A stretch of DNA of 64,000 bases from Purpureocillium takamizusanense (Eukaryota > Ascomycota > Sordariomycetes > Hypocreales > Ophiocordycipitaceae): the NCBI RefSeq assembly GCF_022605165.1, contig NC_063080.1, positions 521,802-585,801 on the forward strand, in the 5' to 3' direction. Each line of letters opens with the position of its first letter. Position 1 is the stretch's first letter. The translations under genes were made by a program, and so were the position numbers. The notes below the pieces were generated by a model. It was not told where the DNA came from, did no database searches, and saw only the letters and a program-made list of their open reading frames with translations. Below are positions 55,801-64,000 of this stretch, one piece after another.

Positions 55801-56820
55801 TCGGGCCGGCCCGGGCCCGGCCTGGGCCCGGGCCGGGTCTGGGCTAGGCTGGGCCGGGCCCGGGCTAGGCTAGCCTAGCCTAGCCCGTTCGAATAGGCCT
55901 CCTATAGAAGGGAGGGACGAATCCGAGCTCGATTAGGGCCGTAAGGGGGATAACCCTAAGTCTGGGTCCGGTAACCCTAAGTCTAGGTCTAGTAACCCTA
56001 AGTCCCGGTCTGGTAACCCTAAGTCGGAGGGGTCCGGGCTTGCCGGGCCTATAGGGCTTACGAATAAGACCGGGCTTTCGAAGGGGTCCGGGCTTTCTAG
56101 GGGGTCCGGGGGGTCGGGGGGGGGTTCTTCGGGCGCCGGGCTTGCCTGGGACCCTATTAGGGTCTCGAAAACGGCGCTAATAGGGGTCGAAATAGCCCTA
56201 GAAGCGGCCGAAGGGGTCTCGGAGACGGACCGGGTCTGGCGCCGGCGCCGGAGGGGCTAGGAAGGGGGGGAGGGGGATCTGGCGGGTCTCTTCCGGGAGC
56301 CCGAGGTCTGGTCTAGGGTAGGGGACCCTAACTATATCGAAATAGCCCTTATTTCGGGGCTAAAAGACCGGATCCGCGGAAGGGTTAAGATTTAGGCCCC
56401 GCCGCGATCCCCATAGATTTTTACGCTATGCGTTTAGATTCTATACTAGCCCCGGCAGGCCATGCCGCATTTTAGACATAGTAGGAGGCCTAGGGGCTGT
56501 AATTAGGCCTCCGAATAGCGGTCCGAGGGGTGTTTTTTCCGGATATACTCGAGGATATCCCTATAGTGCCCGTAGCATAAGGGGCACTCGAGGGGCATGC
56601 TCTAGGGTAGGCTAGGCCCGGGCCGGGCCTTAGGCATTAGAAAAAACAGTAAAAAAAGGGGTAAAAAGAGCGGAAATACTAGTAAATACTAAAAAACCGG
56701 AAAAGGGGTTAAGCCTATACAGCTAGGAAAGGCCCTATAGGGTAGGGGCCTAGGCTAGAGCCTTAGGCCTATACCTTAGGGAAAAAAGCAAGGAAGGGGA
56801 GGTATAGGTATAGATACCTA
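52854..56820 (-). pseudogene. RIP-damaged non-LTR retrotransposon
   Basis: The minus strand, read through stops, starts near 56598 with two zinc-finger-like units: ECPLCYGHYRDIL with a Tyr where His is expected, then LCLKCGMAC...THSVKI. A Ser/Pro/Asp-rich stretch follows, then a reverse transcriptase: TLDLLNAFNAVSRPS (motif A), GDPFSPLLFSLAL (motif B), and AYLDNIYIF at about 54552-54578. The last is the YxDD box with its second Asp changed to Asn by a G-to-A transition. Zinc fingers before an RT fit site-specific non-LTR elements of the R2/CRE type, but I cannot resolve the clade or find an endonuclease. The element lies between two telomeric helicase copies and its 3' side abuts TTAGGG repeats. 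Confidence 0.7.
53581..53612. repeat. 10-bp tandem repeat (CCTCCCTAG)n-like
   Basis: Four near-identical units of GCCTCCCTA lie in the 3' part of the retroelement relic. It is a simple low-complexity repeat. Confidence 0.6.
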
Positions 56821-56834
56821 ACCCTAGCCCTATC

Positions 56835-57016
56835 CTTACCTTTATAGTTAGGTTTCCATAATATAACTTATAGAACCGTCTTACCTCACCTTTATAGTTA
56901 GGTTTCTATAATACGACTTATAGAACTGTCTTATAGAAATATAGATAGCGCTTACCTTTATAGTTAGGTTTCTATAGTATAACTCGTAGAACCGTCTTAT
57001 AGAAACGTAGATAGCG
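56835..57016. repeat. 66-bp tandem repeat, three copies (first shortened)
   Basis: Units begin CTTACC/CTCACC at 56835 (about 50 bp), 56885 and 56951 and match the pair at 51101-51232 apart from transitions. This marks the left edge of the second helicase segment. Confidence 0.85.
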
Positions 57017-60000
57017 CTAAGAATCTATAAGGTACGGTTCGTAAAGGGTTAGGGTTATAACGAATTATACCCCCGCGTCGTAAAATACGCCTAAAAGCAC
57101 GTAAGAATATAGCGCCTATTATAATAAGTCGAATAAGAAATTTTTTAGCGTATAGAAACCTAAAATAAAGGAGTAATTCGTAATTTCTATTTGATAGAAT
57201 AGTAATTAATATAACGGCAATAAGAGGGTCAAGGTAGTTAAGGTATATAACGTAGAAAGTAATAGCTAATAGGATTATAACCTAGACGCCTATATAGGTC
57301 GACGCGTTTTACGTAAAGTAGTTTTAATATAGACCCCGGTATATATCCTAGTAATATTTATAGTTAATAGGTAAGAGTTATAAGAAAGGTATAGTAATAA
57401 AAGAGGTAAGAAGTAGAAGCCCGTTATAAGAGGTAAGATAGTAGAGTATTATATAGATAAATCGTTTAACTATATATATTATTTAATAATAAATTTCGAT
57501 TATTAGCGAGTAATAATAAAGGAAGTAATTACTATCGACCCGTTTATAAAGTTATATAGTTATCTATTAGTAATATATAAGGAGTGCCGGTTTATATATA
57601 TTATAAATAAAGTTAGGAGCTATTTAAAAACGCGGTATATATCTATAGACGCTAAAGAACGGACGTATATTACCGATAAGATCCGTTTAATAGCCGGAAT
57701 TATCTAGGATTAAGCTAGGTTAATAGCGTTATGATTCCTATCTAAAATAATAGACTTAATTCCGTTTATCGCGCTACCGGAGAGTAATATATTACGATAT
57801 GACTATAAGGCATATAATTATATAGCCTATACGATCTACCTAATATAAAAGTATTATCGTAAGGTATATAGATAGAAGAATAATTAGATTAGGGGTAGGG
57901 ACGTTATATAACGATCGAAATAAGCGAGGGAGGTTCCGTAGATAATAGGCGTTAAGTATTAGCGTTTTTTTCGTTCTTAGGCCGTAAGTAAATAGTTTAA
58001 AGTTTACGGTAAGGTCGATAAACTATATTAGTAGCCTAGACCGGCTATCGATATAATATAGTACGTCTAGTAGATCTATCGGAGGTAGGCTAAGAAATTC
58101 GATACTTAAAGCGAGGAAAAGGTTAAGGTTACTAACGATAAGATAGAACCTAATAGATAGTTAAACCGCATTAATTAAGCGTACTATTTAGATAGATTAA
58201 ATAAACTAAGGTTACGTAAAATAATGCGGCCTATATAGCCTAATAAGCTAATATTATAGACTATATAGGATAGTTTAAGCTATATTATTAATTAAGCCTA
58301 ATAGACGGCGATATCTATAAAGGTCGGCGCCCTAGTATTATTCGAGGTCTAGTATAAGTAAATATACGTTAAACTAAGCTAGCCGTTTAATAATCGTATA
58401 GAAGACGATTTATAGGCGCGGTATAAAGACGCATAGAGGAAGTTATTATATATTTTATACCGGACGTAAGTAGATAAGCCCGAATTTATGCCCCTATATC
58501 GGTTAATAAAGCGGCAATATAGTATATATAACGTATTTATTAATACCGCGGAGGAGCACCTATAAGCGATAGACCTAAAGGTAAGTAACGAGTATATAGA
58601 TCGATTAGCGTTAGAGGTAGCTATATCGTAGTTAGACTATTAATTTAAAGAGAGTTATTACGATAATATTATTATTAGCGGGTTAGCTATTATAAGTATA
58701 CGCAAAGATAGTAGATAGGTACTAGCTATCGATTATATACCGATTTATTCGGCCGTTATTAAGGTTGCCTATATATTAGTAATATACTATTCGTATTTAT
58801 AACGGTAAGATAAGGTAATAGCATTAATAGAAAGGATAGATAAAGATAAGGCCTATAAGGTAGCGACGAGTATTTTTACTATTATACGTAAAAAGGTATA
58901 GCGGTTTATAACTATAGTAGTATACGAGCTATATATATTACCGACGCTAATAGATTAGATTTTTAATATATATATATATAGTATATATATCCGTTATAAT
59001 ATGTCTATAAGGGGGACGATTAATTAAGATAGCGATTATATTAAATATTATAAGATTACGTTTAATATAAATAAATTATATAATATATTATATACGTTAG
59101 TTAATAAGGCGCGCTAATTATTAGCGGAGTTAATGGCTATAGAACTAGCTAGTATCGAAGCGTTACTACCTATCGAGTAGTCCCGGTTAGAAGATAATTA
59201 TAGCGAAGATCGTATAGGATATTCGTTTTTATAAAACTAGCGTAATAATTAATTAACTAAAGGCGACGATTAAGTATTATAGCGTATATTAGAGTCTAAA
59301 GTATATTATAAGGTATAGTTTTCCGAGGATAATAGCGTTAGGGCTAATAATAACCTATATAGGGCGGCGGCTATATATAAGTATAGCTATATATTAAAGT
59401 AGTTCCGCGAGCGGTTATAGATAATTATATATATAGTAGTAGGGTAGCCGCTATAGTTAACGGAAATATTAAGTATTTAGTATATTAATATTATTAATGG
59501 TAGTATTTAGAATATTTTAGCGTATTATAGAATAATATATTTCGTTACGTTATACTATAAAGGTTTCTATAAGACCGGATAAGCTAAGGTTATCTACCGA
59601 TATTTATTATATAAGGTTAGCGAGTTATTAATATAGTATTTATAGTTAATATTACTATTTTAATAATAAGTATAGGGTATCGTTAAGTAGGCCGATAATT
59701 ATAGTCCGTTTTTATAGTCCGACGAGACCGTTAGCTAAATAGAGGTAAAGAGCGATATAGAAAGGCGTAAGCGGTTAAGGAAGGAATAAGAGGGCATATA
59801 GTAAGATAAGTAAAGCGAAGGGGAATAGGAGATAGAGAGCGACGCAGACCTAATAGGGTTCGTAGATTAGATTAAGGAACGTAAATAGACGGTAGACTAG
59901 GCGAGACGAATTATCTAGCGGTATAGTAAACGATTAATAAGCATAGCGTTATATATTAGCGCGTAGAGGTATATAGCGATCGCTATATCTAGGCGGTTTT

Positions 60001-61900
60001 TAAATAAGATATTCGATAATAGTAAATTCGATAATAAAGACGAGGATAGTATCGACGATAACCTAGCGGATTTATAAGCGGGCTATAGGACGTATATAGC
60101 GGGGATAATATATACCCGGGTATTATAGTAAAGCGGGTTTAAGATAGCTAAATTACGGGACTAATTTCGGATAGTTAGCTAATAGTAGTACCGATTTTTA
60201 GGGTTTGGCGTAGATAATTAAAGCGGGGCTAAGCGGGACGGCGCTAGGGCTAAATAATAATATGCCCTATTCGATAGCTACCGTAAGGAGGCTTAGTTCT
60301 AGCGATTCGCGCGATTATATCGGGTCGATATCTATAGCGAGTTACGTAATATAATAGGCGATAGCGCCGTATTTTACGGGCAATAGGAAGCTATTATCCG
60401 CGCTATCGTATATAGCTAGGGGCCTATTTTATAAGTCGTAAATATAGGCGGCGGTAAGAGTTTATCGTTTATATTATTAATATATTATTCGCTAGAGGGG
60501 ACGACTATCGTTATCGTCCCGTTAACGGTATTATATAAGGATATATATAGGCGTTACGAGAAGAATAAGATCGATTCGTATGTATAGTAGAGCTATAGTA
60601 GCTACCTAATAGCGACGGTTATATTCGTAATGCTTAAGTCTACGGTAATAAAGGGGTTCTAGGATTACGTTAATTAGTTATAGTCCTAATAGGTATTAAA
60701 TCGCGTTATTATCGATAAGTATTACGTTTTATTAGATATAAGCCTTAAGTTCTAACTAAAATTATTATAATTAGGAGGCATAATCCGTAAATAAAGTATA
60801 TAGAGGGTATTTTTAACGGCTATATTACCGCCGATAGATAAGGCCGAGTTTTTCTATATCGTAGATATATTACTAGAGCGTATATATTAGTTCTAGATAT
60901 AAACGACGCGAAAGAATATAATATATCGCATAAAGACGGTAAGCGCGATGCCTAATAAGTAAGAGGAAGAGGAAGACGCTAAGGTATATTAAGTCGTCTA
61001 GGAATAATTAAGTCGATAAGAAAGTAGCTAGGTTATCGTATATAGCTAGACTATCTTACGTATCGAGAAGTTAGCCGAGGCATTAAGGTATAAGCGGTTC
61101 TATATTAAGATAGATACGGTCGCGAGAAAGGTAATATAGTTCTAAGAGTAGGTATAAGATAGCCTATTAATTATAGCGACTAATATATTAAGGTTAAGCG
61201 TCGACGTATTTAATATATATTTAGTTATATATACCGGGATACTAAACTAGTTATGGGATTATATATAAAAGAGCGAGCGAGCGGGACGAGATAGCGGCTA
61301 TAGCGAAGCTATTATAATATACTAGGCGGTAAGGGGAAGTAATAAGTAAGACGATAGGTAAGGTATATAATAATAGGAGTAATCTATTAAGTAATTTATT
61401 AAGGGCAAGTAATATCGGCGGTAAGTATTAGATTAGGTTATAAATAGGTAGTTAGACTAGATAAAATATAAGATAGACGAAGAGGTATATAACGTATATA
61501 TAAGACGATATTAAGCGGTAGCGATAATAGAGGAGATAATAATAAAGGAGGAAGAGGAAGAGGATAAGTAAGCTAGCGTACCGGTATATAAGATCGTAAC
61601 GAATTACGAGCGGTAATAGCGAGATATAGATTTTAAGTAATAGAAAATAGCGCGAGAGACGATAAAAGTAGCGATAGAGGCAGAGGAGTTTCGAGAGTAA
61701 TTAAAACGATAAGTAGGGCGATATATAATATATTATTTAGAAGAGCGGCGGGAGGAATATTATAAGATAGATATATACCTATAGAAAGGGCATAAGATAT
61801 AAAAAGCTATAGACTAATATATAGCCTAGATAGAAGACGGGTTATTTATTAAGTAGCGGTTTGCGTAATTTTCGGTATATTTCCTATATAGGTTACTATA
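57017..61900 (+). pseudogene. RIP-destroyed telomere-linked RecQ-type helicase copy 2
   Basis: Full-length relic. The first 1.6 kb matches copy 1. Beyond it, the plus strand read through stops shows conserved helicase blocks: motif I as VNIGGGKSLSF at about 60440-60470, then IVIVPLTVLYKDIYRRY (motif Ia region), a Walker B/DExH box now reading DKYY at 60714-60725, FLTAILPPIDKAEF (motif III), IATNILRLSVDV (motif V) and ERAGRDSG (motif VI) near 61272-61295. After the motor comes a short Cys-pair-like region to about 61600. Telomere-linked RecQ helicases occur in Magnaporthe, Ustilago and many other fungi next to chromosome ends. Nearly every lost residue is explained by C-to-T or G-to-A change. 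No product is expected. The 3' limit is approximate. Confidence 0.82.
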
Positions 61901-63865
61901 GAGGATATATAACTAATAGGAAGCGGCCAATAATAATAGTAGGATATTCTAGCGTATTAAAGGCATAGATTATTAATATAAGGGCATAATAGTAAAAATA
62001 TATAGCGGCGCATTAATATATATTTTATTAAGCGCGGTAAAGTTAATAGAAGAAATACGCTAAGTAAGTAGACGAGCGATAAATAGCGACGATAAGTAGT
62101 TTAAATAGTTAGGGTAGAAGATTATATAGGGAGGGATAGAGACGAATAAAGTATATTAATAGTTTTATCGGTAATATCGATTATTAAAGGAGTTTATAAT
62201 TAAAGGCATTAAGGGACGAGATATATAGGATTAAGGGAATAATAATAGACGACGATAATAGGATATTTATATAGTTAGGCGGTAAGATTAAATAGAGACG
62301 AATAAGGTATATTAATAGTTTTAAAGAGCGTATAGTAGATATAATAAGTATTTTATATATATCGCCGCTAAAGTAAGTATAATAAGTATTTAATATTAAT
62401 ATACGTCGATAGAGGGTTTTAATATTAATATATATCGCTATCGATAGAGGGTTTATATTAACCGTATATTACTAGTGGATAAGCATTAATAATAATCGAT
62501 TAATTAAAACGAGTAAAGGTTCGAAGTAGCCTATAAGGGGGGGGGGCTAATATCTATCTAGTAAGTTTTCGGCAAGGTTACGGGTCGGCTAAGGAATAAG
62601 CATAAAGAAGTATTTAGAGGTAGGTTTTAATACTAGATAGGTAGTTTAGAGCGGTAATAATATATAATAAACGATACGCAATAAGATATATATTAATATA
62701 CGCGATTCGGCAAGTAGAGCTAGTAAGTAAGTATAATATATAATAGTATATACGTAATATATATACGTTTTAAAATATAGGGAAAGGTAAAGTAGAGGCG
62801 TAATTAAAGCGGTTCGAGGAAGACGTAAGGCTATCGCGCGATTAGAGTATATATATAGTAGCCGCGAGATAGGAGGGCCGTCTAAAGGTATTTTTTATAC
62901 TAAGTAAGCGGCAATATATAGTTTAAAGCGTAAAGCGCGGTAAAGGGTTAGCGTAGCCTATAGCGTCGCGAGTATGGCGTACGTAAAGTATAGGAGAGAA
63001 TAGCGTAGGAGCTATAAAGGGGAAAATAAGGCCGTTTTAACGTAATACGGTCTATAGCGTTAGAAGAGCCTATCTATTCGAGGTCGTAGCACGACGGAAT
63101 AGGCAAATAGGTAGGAGGGATACGGTAAGGTAGAAAATAGAGTATATATAACGTATAGGCGTTTTAAAATATAGGGAAGGGTAAAGTAGAGGCGTAATTC
63201 GAGCTATTCGAATAAGAAACGGGGCTATTATAAGGTCGAGATAGAGGCAAGGCGGTATTACGACCGAGGCATACGATAGGTATATAAGCGGCGTAATAAA
63301 GTAAGCGGTTAGATAGTTATAAGATAGGTAAGTACGGAATAGTAACGACGGGACGAGTTATAGGGTAGGTATAGTAAGGGGGGTTATTCCTAGGGGGCGT
63401 AAAGAAAAGGGCAGAACGTAATAGCCGCTATAGATAGGTTATACGTTAAGTAATAATATAGAGGCATTAAAAGATAGGTTTAAGGGACGACGCTAAGGCA
63501 TAAAGGCGTTAGTATATAAGCGAAGTAAGTATTATTCGCGTCGTTAGTTAGGTAAGCGGGCAGGTAGGCAATAATAGAGACGAGAAGTAATAAGTACGGC
63601 TATACCGATAGCGAGATATAGTTCTTAATATCTAAAGCGGAATGGCAAGTAGTAGTTAATAGCGCTAGCGAAGGTTAGGGTAAGTTTATTTAAAGGTAGT
63701 TAAGGTTAGAGGCGTTATTAGAGTTGCCTAGCCGTTTATAATAGGTCCGGACCTATTTATAAGGAGATAACGCCCTATAATAACGCAAGAGTATGTAAGA
63801 GTAAGCCATTAGCACGGGGAGGGCACTAGACGGTAGTTAAGACGGTAGAAAGTAAGCATAAGTAC
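61901..63865. other. Subtelomeric RIP-degraded DNA with short internal repeats
   Basis: No protein motif could be read. A block of about 40 bp starting CGTTTTAAAATATAGGGAA is present at 62766-62805 and again at 63160-63199. Another, GAGACGAATAA...TATATTAATAGTTTTA, recurs near 62138 and 62295. A G9-like run occurs near 62539. This stretch joins the terminal telomere array directly. Confidence 0.6.
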
Positions 63866-64000
63866 TTAGGGTTAGGGTTAGGGTTAGGGTTAGGGTTAGG
63901 GTTAGGGTTAGGGTTAGGGTTAGGGTTAGGGTTAGGGTTAGGGTTAGGGTTAGGGTTAGGGTTAGGGTTAGGGTTAGGGTTAGGGTTAGGGTTAGGGTTA
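63866..64000 (+). repeat. Terminal telomere array (TTAGGG)n
   Basis: 135 bp, about 22.5 perfect TTAGGG units, running to the last base. G-rich strand 5'-3' toward the right edge is the orientation expected at a right chromosome end. Confidence 0.98.

Noticed and set aside
53581..56030. Short spaced repeats as a CRISPR array
   Set aside because: Fungal chromosome; the repeats are low-complexity or part of a retroelement frame, without regular spacers.

Overview
This window is one end of a chromosome of a filamentous ascomycete. The right edge is an uninterrupted array of TTAGGG repeats (63866-64000), so the sequence runs out to a true telomere. Genes carry short GT-AG introns (47-82 nt) with fungal CTAAC-like branch sites. 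Repeated blocks show the signature of repeat-induced point mutation (RIP): CpA/TpG nearly gone, TpA in excess, and TAG/TAA stops where Gln/Trp codons are expected. The gene content (hydrophobin, many MFS carriers, Zn2Cys6 regulators, a PTH11/rhodopsin-like membrane protein, an ABC-A transporter) fits a Sordariomycete, possibly Hypocreales. I cannot name the species.

Region 1 (1-20.4 kb) holds a hydrophobin and then a run that looks like a nutrient-utilisation block. It contains three ACS-type MFS carriers (2934-4686 with a one-base frameshift, 7295-8968, 13157-15061), two Zn2Cys6 regulators (4852-6811, 15478-17945), an arylsulfotransferase-like beta-propeller protein and a class II aldolase/adducin-family enzyme. 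A DHA1-type efflux carrier follows. A CCGnCGG inverted repeat lies in the divergent promoter between carrier and arylsulfotransferase.

Region 2 (20.4-36 kb) is mixed accessory and housekeeping-like sequence. It has a secreted pre-pro-protein with a Lys-Arg site before an 8-cysteine C-terminal peptide, a small inverted-repeat element, an SH3-like plus lysozyme-like secreted protein, a rhodopsin-domain membrane protein, an amino-acid/GABA permease, a choline kinase, an alpha/beta hydrolase, a small heat-shock protein with heat-shock elements upstream, and an unrecognised 163-aa protein.

Region 3 (36-51 kb) is gene-poor. It contains a RIP-damaged class C beta-lactamase-like serine hydrolase relic, a 1586-aa ABC-A transporter with one probable GC-AG intron, a 6-cysteine secreted protein, an integral membrane protein, and an intact crotonase-fold enzyme that ends about 30 bp before subtelomeric repeat DNA.

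Region 4 (51-64 kb) is the subtelomere. Two diverged copies of a telomere-linked RecQ-type helicase gene, both destroyed by RIP, are separated by a RIP-damaged minus-strand non-LTR retroelement. The proximal copy stops exactly at a short interstitial TTAGGG tract, which reads as an old broken and healed chromosome end or a telomere-targeted retroelement insertion.

Exon boundaries were derived by hand from reading frame, splice motifs and family motifs. CDS coordinates span first ATG to stop including introns, and each evidence field gives the introns.
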